This document shows, in pieces, positions 1 to 11,968 of a DNA stretch of 64,000 bases. Source of the stretch: Gordius sp. MW1 (taxonomy: Eukaryota; Nematomorpha; Gordioida; Gordea; Gordiidae). Position numbers and translations under genes: made by a program. The stretch spans positions 3,844,001-3,908,000 of the forward strand of contig OZ038526.1 of assembly GCA_964036665.1 (NCBI GenBank), in the 5' to 3' direction. Every line of letters begins with the position of its first letter. Within the stretch, counting starts at the first letter, position 1. The notes under the pieces were generated by a model that did no database searches, was not told where the DNA came from, and worked only from the letters and a program-made list of their open reading frames with translations.

Positions 1-110
1 TTAATTCACGTTAAAATTCAATATAAATTAAAAGGAGTCACCCTTATATGCATTATCATGAACTGACGATGAAGGTTAAAAGAGGGGAGAGGGGATGTGA
101 AACGACTTAC

Positions 111-182
111 CTTGAGGACCTTGAAGGCTTCTTCGCAAACCTGCATGCCCCGGGATTCGAAAACCTCCGTACAACCCAAATA
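111..182 (-). CDS. numb: numb coding exon 2 (PTB domain start)
   Basis: 72 nt, 24 codons, phase 0 at both ends. The acceptor is TTCCGCTTAG|TAT and the donor CTCAAG|GTAAGT. The motif [18 protein letters not shown] is highly characteristic of arthropod Numb PTB domains; vertebrate NUMB has YLG.VEVDESRGM at this point. A minus-strand open frame here (76-282) runs in another frame and is not the gene. Confidence 0.93.
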
Positions 183-3100
183 CTAAGCGGAAAAAGCATA
201 CAAACACAATTAAGCATACACGGCTAATATCATTAAGACACGCGAAATAGAATAAGCGTCTACTTTCAGAAATGCTTGACACAAAAACAATAGTAAAGAA
301 ACAAATTAAAAATCTTTACGAAATTCGTGTATGAGCTAACTCATTTGGTCGGGTCCATGGGCGTAGCTATGATTTGGATTTAGAGGGGGGGGGGCAAAAA
401 TGAATTAGGAAGGGGCAAAATGAATTTGAAATTGTAGCCATAAATTATTTTAAATTTTAAAATATTTTTGGATTTAAAGGGGGGCGGCCGCCCTTCCCTG
501 CCACGCCCTGGCTCCGCCCATGGTCGGGTCTACCTACAATAAGGAGAATGGTTTACATTCTAATAATATTTGTGTTACTTCAAACTACTAAAGCTCATTT
601 AATGTAATTATACACATTTACACATATGTCACCCCAAGCCCAAACATGACATAAACCTAATTATAAATTTTTACAGTTATGAGCTCTACTTCAGCAAAGC
701 AGATCACGAAATCTGGTTGATGTTGCAAGCAACATTATTGAGGTACCCTTATCACTTAAAATCCTTAGCCGTTTATGGGGTCGGACCCGGGTTAAAAAAA
801 TATTTTTCCAAAGTGCCGACAGCATATAAAATTATGCAAAAAATAATCTCGTTCAACCCAGCATTAACGTGATGGAAGGAGGGGTTAAGGCTGTGTACCC
901 TTAAAAAGCTTACTGAGAAGCGTCGTCGAAAGCATTGATTAAGTAAATGTCTGTTTATACAGCTGGCACGCGTACGGGGCTCGAGCCAACCGTTCAGAAC
1001 TAAGGCTAATTGATCGATTCAAAGGTATAATTAGCCCCCCCTCCCTGGAAATAATAAGTGTTTTAACCTTGACATATGGGGACGCGGTGATTGTTTTAGC
1101 GTCGTAATTAAGTGTCTAATCGTATGGGGATTGTTATGCGGTAATTCATTGAGTAGCCTAGCCAGCATTGGAATTAGAAGGGGGCAAAAATGATATGGGG
1201 GGGGGGGGGAGGCAAAATGAACATTTTCTGAAATTTTAGCCATAATTTTTATAAGTTTTAACAAATTTTTGGATTTATAGGGAGGCAGCCGCCCATCCCT
1301 GCCCCCCCCCGGCTACGCACATGCGGTAATTAAAAAGCTAGGATTGGTAGGGGGAAGGACGGGCGAGTCGCGATGGCGTTATCACTCTTGAAACAAACGG
1401 AGATTCGCGACGATAACGAGACAGGCGGTGGGTGGTGGGGAGCTGATTAATGTTGAGCCAGCCTAATACATATTCCCACCCTTGGGCGTAGCCAGGATTT
1501 GAATGGGGGGAGGAGATGGTAATAACTTAAGGGGAGGGGCAAAAAGATGTTTTGTTTAAAAATTGGGGGGGGGGGGGGGCAGCTGCCCATTCCTGTCCCC
1601 CCTGACTACGCCCATGTTACCATCTATGGTACATCTCATGCCAAATCGATGAAATGTTCAACTCCTACATCTACTTATTTAAAAAAATGAAGCTAAATGT
1701 TAATACTTTTCAAGCTAATAACACAAAGCGCTCGAGAATTATTGTACATATTTAAGGTACCCTAGTAATTTAAGAAAGTGCCAAATAATGGCATTTCTAA
1801 ACCATAATTCCGTCTATCCCTGCGCCCACCAACACTACGGGTGCCTTTCAAAGGTGAAGCCAACGGGCATGTAAATGGTACCATTCGCATTTAAAAATAA
1901 CGACGTGTAATTAGAACGACGTGTAAAACAGCCTTAAACCGCGCACGCACTCACCCACCCTAAAAACACCCGAGTAAAACCAAAAAACGTTTTGGATTTA
2001 ACCAACCGTGCTACCGCGAAATTAAAAGTGGAGAGAGGAAGGTATGTATGGTACACTGTTGGTACTATAGTAGTAGTAAAGTAATAGTATGGGGATTAAA
2101 TAAGCGCGGGCCTACCTCAACTTTAATCGAACCCACACCGCCCCCTCCCCCCGCCCAAGCGTAATATTAACCAAAAATTGGAGTGTGGGGAAGGAATCGA
2201 GGGAGCAGATGCAATATTTTTTGCGTTCGAAATCTCGCAATTAAAAAAATAAAACCGGGGTCGTCGTTACCTTGCGATAGATAGTGTGGTGTGACATTAA
2301 TGGAGGGGGAGAGGGTAGGGTAGGCCGGAGGGAATTTGTCGCAATATAAATCATCCGCACAGCGTAGAGGAGTCAAGTGGTAATGAGATTTTAATAAGGT
2401 AGATAGGCGGGGGAAGCATTAATTGGTTAGTGAGTTAGTTAGGTTAGTGTTGAGCCTACTTAATAAGCTTTTAAGGGAAGTTTTAGGAGGGATGTCCGAG
2501 GATTGGGACACCATCGCCACATAGGGAGAAGGCGTGGACGTGGCCAGGTGGAGGAGATCCAAATTTTTAAAAAATTGGCAAAAATTTAAAGAAATGATCA
2601 TTTTTCCCCTCCCTATATCATTAATGCCCTCCCCCCCCCCTCTAATTCAAATACAGGCTACACCCATGGAGGGGGGTCTTGTTTTTCGGCTGGTCAGTTT
2701 AAATATGTGACCTCGACCAAAAGGTAGGCTAATTCAACAAAACTTCGGGTTTAGGTGATGATGACAATTGATCCAATAGTCAACGTGAAGTTCTGGCTAC
2801 GGCTGATCGACTTTAATAAAAAGTGGCTTTTGATCACTATATCAATGTTCTTCATAAAAAACATCTATGAAGAACTTTGATTTTGAGAATAAAAATCTTC
2901 TAAAATACTTAATCAAATTATTCTTACAAAAATTTCCCTTATATCAAAATTTAAACCGTTGTGAGAATATTTTGGCACGTATACCTGAAAAAATTGAAAT
3001 TGCTTAAATTATAATCTTTATATAAAGTTTGGATAGACATAACGGGGTCCTTGCCCCGTTTAAAGATCACAAAGCATCCCACCGACCGATCCTTAATTCA

Positions 3101-5736
3101 AAGTGAGATTCCAAGTTAGAACGTCAAAAACTTTAAAAACATTCACACGTTTATTTCAGAAAAATTGAGATTCAATTCCGCTAACCTGCCCCAAAACTCT
3201 AAGCGTTTAGCTGGTTCGCAAAACGTGCGATCATAAATCAATGTACCATTTCATCAACCATAAATCACGACCTATTCAATGGAAGGGAGGCGGGGGGGGG
3301 ATGGGTGAGAAAGTTGTGACAAGTTATAATGACGACATATAATATATATGTAACACCCGACACGACACCTAAGTGTCACACAAACGCAAAACAAGTAGTA
3401 AGGTGACAAAAGGGCGGGGACGAGGTAATGGGGGTGGGGTGAAACGCGACATTTCACTGGCCGAGTTTGTCAAACCATTCCCGGGAGCTATGTCAAAGTG
3501 AAAAAGGAAACTTGAAACACTCAGAGGTGGTAGAAAAACGAAATCTTACGACTTTATAAGGAACAAGAAGGGAGGTTAAGTGCTGAGGTAGGGGGAAAGG
3601 GGGGATTTCAAATAGAAACTGGTGTTGTGTGAGAAGGTAGAAAAAGGGGGATTAAAATTGACGTTTTCAGTAAAAGTGTTAAAAATTCTCGTTGTATAAA
3701 ACTCTAAAAGCACGTTAAAGCCATGTAAAATCTTTTCGGGAGAATCAACTAGTATGGGCGTAGCCAGGGGGGGGACAGAGGGAGACGACTGCCCCCCCCT
3801 TTAAATCCAAAAAGTTATTAAGACCATAAATTGCATAGCACTTAAACAGAAAATTATCATTTTGCCCCTCCACAAATCATCATTGCCCCATGCTAGCTAC
3901 GCCCAAGTCTACTAGTGTTGTAAAAAGACGTGGGGTTTGTTTGGTCTACCCTTGGTTTAACTAAGACTTACGGTCGACTCTGGTATGTGTTTTAAATTTT
4001 GACTAAGCCTAGAGGTTGCCTAAGAAAAGCCGAAAAAAAACCTTTGGCCTGTTTTTGTTGGGACCGGGTCAAAATAGCAGAAAAAAAACAGCAGAATTGG
4101 TCAGAACTGGTCAGATCAAGATTGGTCAGGAGGGTTAAGGTTTGGGTTAGTGTTTTAGGTCAGCGTTTTAGGTTAGGGTCAGGGTTAAGATTAGATGCAC
4201 ATCAAATTCCCTCCCCATTAGAGATTTAATTCTAATATATTGATTATCTAAAATCTTGTTCTGACCAGTTCTGACCAATTCTGCTGTTTTTTCTGCTATT
4301 TTGACTCCGATTCCGACTAAACCCAAAGGTCGATCAAACAAAACCCAGTTTTTACAACACTAGAATCAACTTAAAGTACTTGGAGGAGAATGCTTAAAAA
4401 TTCAAAGTTCACCATTTGAAAAATGAATATCATTTTATAAATATCGGTTCCTATAGAAATAACAATTAACGTTGGCTAAGACGCGGAAAGATTTTTCAAA
4501 GCGACGCCTATTACAGGCTGGGTAAGAAAAAATGAAAAAAATATATTCGAAAAATTAATGAATTCTAGGCCTCGGGCAGAGCGACAACATGATGAGGCAT
4601 CGCATGCCGCAAAAACTGCTCGGTTTTTTTGGCCGACTTTTAGTTTTGGTTGACTAAACATAAACAGACCAAGGACCAAAAAACCTTCGGTCTGTTCATT
4701 CGACTAAGAAAAACAGACAGATTTGTTGCCTAATAAAATTAAATTAGTTTTTAAACTTACAAAGTGAGTAATTATTAACATAAAAATAGATTCAAGGGTA
4801 TTGCTAGAGGGATGCCTTTTAAAAAAATAACCAAGTAAGCTCAATCACCCCCCCCCCCCTCCAATGTTATAAATTATTAATGGTAAGAAAGAAATACAAA
4901 ATCCTATTATCTACTATATATATATATTAGATAGCTTATAAAAAATTTATAAAAAAACTTCACAACTTAGCTAGTGGCCAAATGTAGGTAAAAGGGAAAA
5001 TAAATGTATGCATTAATTTCTAACGCAAAAAAAGTATTGTGTAGTGGAACACAAAATGGTTGGCTGGAAAAGAAATGTGAGAATTTTTTGAAAAAATAAT
5101 TGGCCTTGGGCTATGAATTGAGTCTTACCTTACTTGTGGCGATTAACATCAATAAGGGTTTTGTATGCATATTAATGATGCTGTAAACAAGTAAAAACTC
5201 TTAATGTATACTTTTTATATTAGCTAGTATAAAAGCACATAAAATTAAAACAAATACATATATCGACATTTAACATAATAAAAATATAGATGCATTAAAT
5301 GAGCTACAATACTTAAGTAAAAAGTTTATTACAATTTGTTATATTGAATAACACTCTGGCATAGTTGTCATAACCAAAATTTGAATTTGGAAAAATGTAA
5401 AAAGTCTTGTAATCATTTAAAAATGGGCAAAATTATTATTTGATTTTTAATAAGTTTATTAAAGATATTAAGTTGGAATACATAATTATGAATAAACTTG
5501 ATATAAAGTCAAATATATATTAATACCAAAAATGTAAAAAATTATGAAAAACAAAAGCAGATTTTCGTAATAAAAAAGTATGCAAAGTATTAAATTACCT
5601 TGACTTGAAAATTACAGGTTCCCGATCTCACAGCTAATTCATCTGCTTGCCATTCTACTGGTTTTGATGCTTCATGCGTATGCTGTCCTTTTTTACGACG
5701 AAAGCTTTCTCTTAAACTTTTCTTTATACGGTCCAT
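111..5736 (-). CDS. numb: Numb adaptor protein, first two coding exons (partial gene)
   Basis: Numb is a membrane-associated PTB-domain adaptor that antagonises Notch and is inherited asymmetrically at cell division. Two exons are visible. Exon 1 (5599-5736) encodes 46 residues beginning [14 protein letters not shown], with the basic N-terminus of arthropod Numb, then [19 protein letters not shown]. Exon 2 (111-182) encodes 24 residues beginning [18 protein letters not shown], the start of the PTB domain. Exon 1 ends in phase 0 at AAG|GTAATT; exon 2 starts in phase 0 after TTAG and ends at AAG|GTAAGT, so they join in frame exactly where the family reads VKYLG. The remaining PTB and the C-terminal endocytic motifs must lie left of the window. 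The 5.4-kb intron is full of MITEs. The identification rests on motif recognition from family knowledge; no alignment was run. Confidence 0.93.
356..522. mobile_element. hAT-like MITE, GGGCGTAGCC family, with target-site duplication
   Basis: The element runs from CATGGGCGTAGC to CTCCGCCCAT, with inverted termini and internal runs of G and C. It is flanked on both sides by GGTCGGGTC. An 8-9-bp duplication is typical of the hAT superfamily. It has no coding capacity. Confidence 0.75.
1150..1324. mobile_element. hAT-like MITE, GGGCGTAGCC family
   Basis: Runs from the degenerate left end TAGCCAGCATTGGAATTAG through the shared core GCAAAAATGA...TTTTAGCCATAATTTT to GGCTACGCACATG. The internal order matches the copies at 356 and 37662: G-rich tract, AT core, then C-rich tract. 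Confidence 0.65.
1484..1616. mobile_element. hAT-like MITE, GGGCGTAGCC family
   Basis: Left end TTGGGCGTAGCCAGGATTTG and right end CTGACTACGCCCATG form inverted termini around G-rich and C-rich tracts. No clear target-site duplication was seen. Confidence 0.65.
2598..2669. mobile_element. Partial GGGCGTAGCC-family MITE
   Basis: Only the right half is recognisable: a C-rich tract, CTCTAATTCAAATACAGGCT and an end ACACCCATGG. It is probably truncated or strongly diverged. Confidence 0.4.
3750..4362. mobile_element. hAT-like non-autonomous element with perfect 8-bp target-site duplication
   Basis: The right terminus reads TTTTTACAACACTA. The left terminus TAGT|GTTGTAAAAA is split by a second MITE (3754-3908). 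The 8-mer GAATCAAC occurs just outside both ends (3742-3749 and 4363-4370). Long inverted internal arms repeat GCAGAATTGGTCAGAACTGG around a TTAGGG-like centre. The TIR and 8-bp duplication fit the hAT superfamily. No transposase is present. Confidence 0.75.
3754..3908. mobile_element. GGGCGTAGCC MITE nested in the hAT-like element
   Basis: Starts ATGGGCGTAGCCAGG and ends GCTAGCTACGCCCAAGT. It is flanked by CAACTAGT (3746-3753) and CTACTAGT (3909-3916), an 8-bp duplication with one mismatch. It interrupts the first bases of the TIR of the surrounding element, so it inserted later. Confidence 0.7.
5599..5736 (-). CDS. numb: numb coding exon 1 (start codon exon)
   Basis: 138 nt, 46 codons, ATG at 5736-5734. 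It encodes the basic amphipathic start [17 protein letters not shown], which in this family contributes to membrane association, a short linker, and the WQADE..AVR.GTC..VK segment that begins the PTB fold. The donor at 5598-5597 reads AAG|GTAATT. No TATA box or upstream exon was identified. Confidence 0.92.
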
Positions 5737-7199
5737 ATTATAAATAGAATGTTATGCGGTACAAAATGTCATATAGAATTGTATGAATGCGTGTGGAATA
5801 TCTGGTTTTCACTTATGGCGCATCGCATACTTCTATGCAGTTTCATTTATTGCATATATTACTAAAAATATCTAAATGTATTATAAAATTAGGAAGAAAT
5901 ACTCTAATTTATTAGGGTATATATATCTTACTAAATTAATTTTAGATCACTCTCACACCTTATAAAACATATAGGATATTAATTTGTGGTACCAATTTAG
6001 TAGCATAGCTAAAGAAGGAGTATATTAAGAAGCGCCAATTATCTAAAGATATCGAATGCAGTCTCGACACAACTTTCCTTTATATTAAGGCATAAAATTT
6101 ATTCTTAACGCACTCATATATGTAAGCTTTAAATTAATTTGTGGAGAACCATAAAGTAACTTTAGATTTTTTATATGATGGCGACAAAATCATGACGCTC
6201 ACTAAATAAATTTTTATTACTTAATGTCCTATGCAATGGCATGTTTGTATATAGAAAATAGAAAATGTCGTACAAGCAAGGGCATTGTGTTCAATTTCCT
6301 AAGGATTTAGAGTCTAATAAAAAATATCCATATATGGCAAAAAAATTGTATCAAAACAATTTCCGTCATGTAGGAAGCTAATTAGACAAAATGAGTATTA
6401 TAACAAACCCATAGCATGCCAATAAAAGTTGATACTGCTAAATATATGACAGGCACGTTAGTCGTAAGAAGAGATTAATAAAAGCCACCCACACCACACC
6501 AAACTTAGGCGCCTTAATAGGCTCGTTTACCAAGAAAAAATATTGCATCGCGGATTATTAGTACGATTTCAGTATGAGCAGGAGTTTAATTCAATCTATA
6601 TTTAGCAAACTTCTTTAAATTTTTGTTTGGTCACCTTATGAATTTATTGCATCATCATTCATATCCATCAAATGATCTTTATTTCTACAACTACCAAAAT
6701 TAATTTCCAACGTTTGAGGGCTCTTGACAAAAGCACTCATCTGCCTTAAGTGTTAATGGTAAGAGCTTGGGGTATGAAAAGTGTAGTCAAAATTTTAGTA
6801 GGATTTATCTTAATTTCCTCGATTTTCACCAATTTTGATTTTGTTTTTTTTTTCTAGATATTAAGTTGCAAGTTCCATGCTCTATATTGAGCTCTTTTGA
6901 TACTATTATAGTCCATTGAGGTGTTTATTAATATAGTCATCTACCTTAAATAAAATGTTAATTATTAGGGCATGATTATATTCTAATTTAAAATTTGTCC
7001 AAAATACGTTTGAGAGCATGGTATGAGCACTTATCTCGTTGGGTCAGACTTTTACCTATACGGGATTGAAAAATGTGAGATAAATATAGTGTGCTTAAAA
7101 ATCTCTAAATGCCAATTGCTGTTTGTCACACTTGACGGTTAGCTTCAAGTTTTTTAACGTATACAGCTTACTTTGATTCATACCTTTTTTAAGTCCAAA
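5737..7199. other. AT-rich upstream region of numb, no gene seen
   Basis: This is immediately upstream of the numb start codon. It is AT-rich with scattered short open frames and no recognisable domain. It may hold the numb promoter or untranslated exons, but no TATA box or initiator could be assigned. Towards 7200 it grades into decayed LINE sequence. Confidence 0.4.
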
Positions 7200-8433
7200 T
7201 TAATTTTTAGTCTCCATATCAGCTTGGGTATCTGATGCGCATGCCTTCTACATGCAATTTCTTACTCGGATTTGCTGGGTCATTTTCCTCCCGTCATTTT
7301 AGATGGTCATACAATTTCAATCTTCTGGCAAACAACTTTTTCTGTAGTGAAACTAACCCTTGATTTCTATATGGTCCGTATTCCCAATCATATTAACATT
7401 CGCATCCTCATTGCTAAAATTGGCTCTCCTTTTCCCTAAATGCCCCTCTGCTCCATATATCACCCTGGGCACAAAGGTGTAAACGCCTTTTTAATTCTTT
7501 TGGTATATGTTTTTATGCAGATGTGATTCTTTGTCTTGACTTCCCGACTCCAATCACATATTTGTCTTTATCCTGGTTGAGTCAAAGGCCATTGCTTTCA
7601 GCCCTCTCTATTCACACTTTTACTCGAATTGCCAATCCAACCTTCTAAAGTGAGCACTGTAAAGTATCATCCGCAAAGAGTTGCTCAAGATATTCACATT
7701 TTCAGTTTTTGGTTTTCCTATCATCCATTGTTATAAAAGACAATGGCTGCCGAATCTTTATGCACACCGACATTAGACTAAATCCTTTTGATGTACCACG
7801 AGATGCCCATACTTTGGTATTTAAGTTATTATACATGCCTTATAATAATTTTTTATAAATCTCGAATACACATTTATCACTTAGGCTATCTCATTTTAAC
7901 AACCATAAAACTTTATAGAAACCTTTCTCTAGATCAATATAACATATGTGGAGATCCCTCTCCTTATATTTTTCCTTATCTAATTCCAGAAGGCTCCTAA
8001 GACCATGTATTACATCCGAAGTTCACATTCCAGACATGAGACAATTGAGATTACATGTCTAGCTTCCATTACCATCTCCCACATACTTATTCCGGTTCTT
8101 GCATTCCTGAACAACTCTCCTTATTTTGTAGATTGGTATAACATAGCTTCTATCCCACACCAGCATCCTCTCTTTGTAAGTAAATAGTTGACAGCTTTTT
8201 AATTAAATGACCCCAGCATTTTAAAACCATCCATAGGTATTTTATCAGGTCCCACTGCTCTATCCAAGGTCTCTCTAAGCTTCTAGATAAAAATCCATTT
8301 ATAGCGCTCTTTTTCATTGTTTAGCAACCCTTTAGAGTATAGTTCCTAGTGGTTGGGTATGCTTTTTACTTTTGCACTTTTTTAAGTTCCTTGCCGCTTT
8401 TTAGATTATACTTTTTCCCCATTACCGCCCGCC

Positions 8434-8449
8434 GTACACGCTTGTGTAC
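8434..8449. repeat. Subterminal palindrome of the piggyBac element
   Basis: GTACACGCTTGTGTAC, an interrupted 6-bp palindrome about 105 bp inside the left end. It has counterparts at 8771 and 10332. A transposase-binding role is inferred. Confidence 0.6.
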
Positions 8450-8770
8450 ACCTTTTCGGAGCGTCATTTCATGTATTCTTTCTATCATAATTATGAAAAT
8501 AATTGCTTATTTTAAAGCTATATAATAATGAACTGTAAAAAAATAAAATTTGGCAATAAGGCTTAGATAAATGTATTTGGTTTATCACCGTAATATGGAT
8601 TTGAAACACAATTAATTAGGTAAGATATTATTATCGTTTTTTATTATAAATAAAAAATATTTTAACTTTATTATTGTTTTTATGTATATATAGACCCTAC
8701 TATTACGTGATGTACTATTAGTATGACAATATTTTTAACTACGGTGTGCTGGGTTATATTTTATTGCCCT

Positions 8771-8786
8771 GTACACAAGCGTGTAC
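8771..8786. repeat. Internal palindrome of the piggyBac element
   Basis: GTACACAAGCGTGTAC, the reverse complement of the 8434 copy except for one position. It lies upstream of the transposase frame and could be a second binding site or a promoter element. Confidence 0.55.
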
Positions 8787-8979
8787 AATGGGCACCTGCC
8801 GTCAATAATTGTTTAGTTTGTATTGTTGTAAATTGCGCTCATACATACTTTGGCATAACAGTGACTCACGGATTTGCGTATTTTCAACGGAAGTAAACCA
8901 GTTTCAGTTCGCTTTTGCTCCTTGCAAAGTTCGCACGTGTTGAAACTATAGAGAATTTTGAGTTTACAAAATTCCCACA

Positions 8980-10380
8980 ATGGCGACCCGTCGCGCTTTC
9001 ACAAAAATAGCTATAAAAGATTAGAAGAAGCCCTTGAATCGATAATGTCCGGTGATAACAAAGATATCGAATACGATACAGTAATAGTGCCACCAAACCC
9101 TGATGTTCTGAGTGACGAAGAAGAAGGGAATGATGATGATTTGATATCCTCGAATTTTCCAAAAGATATTCCTGGTACAATTGAAGTAAATCCACGTCAT
9201 CCCGACCATGATGTTTCTGACTGGGACTACAGTGATGAAGAATCACTTTCTAATCACATAAGACTATCAAAAAGAGCTAAAAGTCAAGACACACCTGGGT
9301 GGAAAAAAACTTCACCTACATTCAGCATAACCCATACTGTTACCGAAGCCACTCAAAGCAGACAAAAAAATATTGTAGAATCAATGATTGATCACAATCC
9401 TACAATGTTGTTTGAAAAATTCTTTAATAAAGATGTTATGGACTTGATAGCAGAAAATAGTGTTTTGTACGCAAGATAAAATAATCGCCATAATTTTGAA
9501 TTGAATCGTAAAGACTTAAAAAGTTTTTTGGGAATATTGATGCTAACTGGATATCATGAAGATGCCGATTGTCCCAAGTGAGCATATAGTGTATTTCGAT
9601 AACTTTTTTACGAACTATCAGTTATTGCATGATTTGAGACTTTTGGGTTACAGGGCCACAGGCACAATGCGGGGAAATAGAACGAAGAAATGTCCACTCA
9701 GCACTGTAAAAATGATGAAAAAGCGACCCAGAGCAGAATATGATTACTGATTTGTTTTGAAAAATGAAATATCAATTGTACGCTGGAAAGACAACAATGT
9801 AGTCACTATAGGAACCAACTATGACACTATAGAGCCTCTAGGAAAAGTAAACAGATGGTGCAAGCTTCAAAAGCAAAAGGTGGAATTTGATGTCCCAAGA
9901 CTAATAATAAACTACAACAAAGGAATGGGTGGCGTCGATCAAATGGACCAGTCTATTAGTATTTACAGAGTGCCTATAAAAGGAAAAAAATGGTGGTGGG
10001 TAATATTTACCTACATCCTAGATATGGCCATATCTAACGCTTGGAGACTGCATGTTTTACTCAGCAAGACTGGACAGGTGACATACATGGATCAATTAGT
10101 ATTCAGACGGACGATTGCTCGAGGATACATACAACGGAAAAAACTAAAAGTCGTCCACAGTCAACAATACTTGGACTGGAGCGGAAAACTGTCACAACCC
10201 CGAGCGCATCGTAAAACCATTGCGTTGCGTCATTTGCCACAATCGAGGTCGCTGGCGTTGCGTGCTTTGCGAGAAAACGTTGTGTGTAGAGCGAACTTGC
10301 TTTGGACAATATCACTCCTAATCCGCCCATTGTACACACCCGTGTACACCCCATTATTTTCATTGTTTCATGTTTTTTAA
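8980..10380 (+). pseudogene. piggyBac transposase (PGBD-like), internally deleted and frameshifted
   Basis: The N-terminal acidic region is like PGBD2/PGBD3 proteins: RLEEALESIMSGDNKDIEY, then PPNPDVLSDEEEG. The core begins with NRKDLKSFLGILMLTGYHE. Sequence then jumps to VPSEHIVYFDNFFTNYQLL, which carries the second catalytic Asp, and GGVDQMDQSISIYRVP, which carries a later catalytic Asp. The stretch with the first catalytic Asp is missing, so there is an internal deletion near 9560. Stops occur at 9477-9479 and 9748-9750, and an ATG at 8980 needs a frameshift to join the acidic frame. The C-terminal cysteine-rich domain is degenerate. This copy cannot be active. Confidence 0.88.
10332..10347. 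repeat. Subterminal palindrome, right side of piggyBac
   Basis: GTACACACCCGTGTAC, about 117 bp inside the right end, mirroring the 8434 copy at the left end. Confidence 0.6.
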
Positions 10381-11770
10381 TTTTTTCCTGTTATTTTTCT
10401 GTGCTCAATATTTCACAATAAATACCATAAAAAAATGTGTAGTTTTCTTTTGGGCGTTAAAGGGTTAATTCGTGGCCATCTGTTTTAGCCATGGCCACGT
10501 TTTGCTTTATTTATAGCTTTCACATATGTCCAACTTGTTACCATCCCTATTGCATCACCATATTTTGTCAAGATTTCTTTTCAACAAGACTAGGCGTTGC
10601 AGGTATTCGTTCCACCACCACGTTTCTTTATCGTTTTTGTTTACCCTGTTTGTTTTCCCCTATAGCACAATCGCTACAGATCTTATATTCCGCATAGTGT
10701 TTGCATTCTGGTGATCTTCTATCTGCAAACATTTTATCACTTGATCGTTGTAGACTTCATATACGTTTGATTGTCAAACATTTGATTTCCCCATTTGATC
10801 TCTTCGGGTTGAGTTTTTGCCTTAAAAATGGCATAGTTTATTAGAACAAGTCTGTGTTGGGCTGGCATAGCATCACCTGGCACATCCTTAAAGTCACGTA
10901 TATTCTATAATCCTTTCTTAATATTAAGATTACCTCCATCTGCTATTTTCAGTTTTTACGTAATGAGAGGATTAATATCCCTTTGAATAACCTCTTTGTA
11001 ATGACCAAATCAAATGCCTTAGCTATCTTTCACTTCTTCGTTTCTCGACCCATGTCAATTTATACAATTACCCGGTAGATCCCCTTTCTAATACCAAAGT
11101 AGCAGTTCATATCCGCTCCACATATAACTATCCTGTTTTAGATATCAAACAAAGCCTTTTGTTCTAATCTTCCCAAAAATCATCTTTTCGTTCATGTGTC
11201 AAAAGAAAACTAGACAGGTTTTATTAATATTCAAACTACTTAATATGTTTGTAAAAAATTATTGTGACTCTAATTATTTACTAAACTAATTGAGCAATAA
11301 TTAACTGGTAATTAAAGTAACTAGTTTCAGTTAAATTTCAAAAAAAATATAATAGTTTTAGAACAACTCTAGAGAGGATTTAATTTTGCTTGGATTGGGC
11401 TTAATGCATAATTGGTAACCGAGATTACTGGTTTATTAATTCGGTTATCAACCTGCAATGAATTATGAGTAAGCCTAATAATTGTTTCCTTAAATGATTT
11501 TAATATTATAAGCTTATTCACGAGACTTTATAATATATCGTCCAAAGTATTATTTACCATCGGAAATAAAGGGATGATGAAAAAATTGAAACAGCTTACG
11601 TTGTTTTGAATCATATTCAGTTTTTAAGTGTTATTTACCCAGTGCTTGAAAAAATTTAACGTGTTATGGTTAAAATAGTGGAGAATGAGATGTTGCTAAG
11701 TTATTTTAATTTATCCATTTGATTTCTCTATTTAGTTTTAATAAATTTCACTGCATCTATCATCTCATTA

Positions 11771-11968
11771 TCATAACTTGATGAGTCGTCCTCCTCCTCT
11801 TTTTCCCTGAACTTTCATGGTAAATAATTTTCGATTTAAATTATTCGCTTGTATCGTAAAATATGTCCATACCGCCTTAGCCGATTTTCGATAATCCTTT
11901 CCGCCATAGGTTATATACCCTTGCCCTAGTGTATTCCAAGATCTGGCGTATAAATACTTACAATGCAT
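11771..11968 (-). mobile_element. LINE ORF2 C-terminal fragment
   Basis: An open minus-strand stretch reading ...YRKSAKAVWTYF... and ending MKVQGKRGGGRL. This matches the post-RT tail of the same LINE family (compare MKVPGKRRRG at 24458). It is only a 3' fragment. Confidence 0.65.

Larger units (their letters stand above)
183..5598 (-). other. numb: numb intron 1, repeat-rich
   Basis: No further exon was recognised inside this 5.4-kb intron. It holds at least four complete or near-complete GGGCGTAGCC MITEs (356-522, 1150-1324, 1484-1616, 3754-3908), a partial one (2598-2669) and a larger hAT-like element (3750-4362). The rest is AT-rich sequence with poly-G and poly-C runs. Short open frames in it show no recognisable domains. 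Confidence 0.7.
8328..10464 (+). mobile_element. piggyBac-superfamily transposon, defective
   Basis: The ends are inverted CCCTTTA...TAAAGGG. The right flank is TTAA (10465-10468), the piggyBac target site; the left flank reads GCAA, apparently a mutated TTAA. Three subterminal near-palindromes GTACAC-N4-GTGTAC lie at 8434, 8771 and 10332. The element contains a broken transposase gene (8980-10380). It sits inside the reverse-transcriptase-bearing LINE fragment, which resumes on either side. Confidence 0.8.
7200..11200 (-). mobile_element. Decayed APE-type LINE ORF2 fragment, interrupted by piggyBac
   Basis: Read on the minus strand, 11200 to 10469 holds remnants of the AP-endonuclease C-terminus (ICGADMNCYFG, VPGDAMPAQHRLVL). 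After the piggyBac insertion, reverse transcriptase continues: AVGPDKIPMDGFK near 8240, YIDLEKGFYKVL near 7950 (catalytic box A) and LFADDTLQCSL near 7680 (the FADD catalytic box). Stops and frameshifts are frequent, so it is a pseudogene. Clade assignment would need a phylogeny. Confidence 0.8.

Noticed and set aside
4130..4200. Telomere-like TTAGGG repeats
   Set aside because: Only a few imperfect units, inside a hAT-like element; not a telomere or a convincing interstitial telomeric array.
8884..9246. 120-residue minus-strand frame
   Set aside because: Antisense of the piggyBac transposase N-terminal region.
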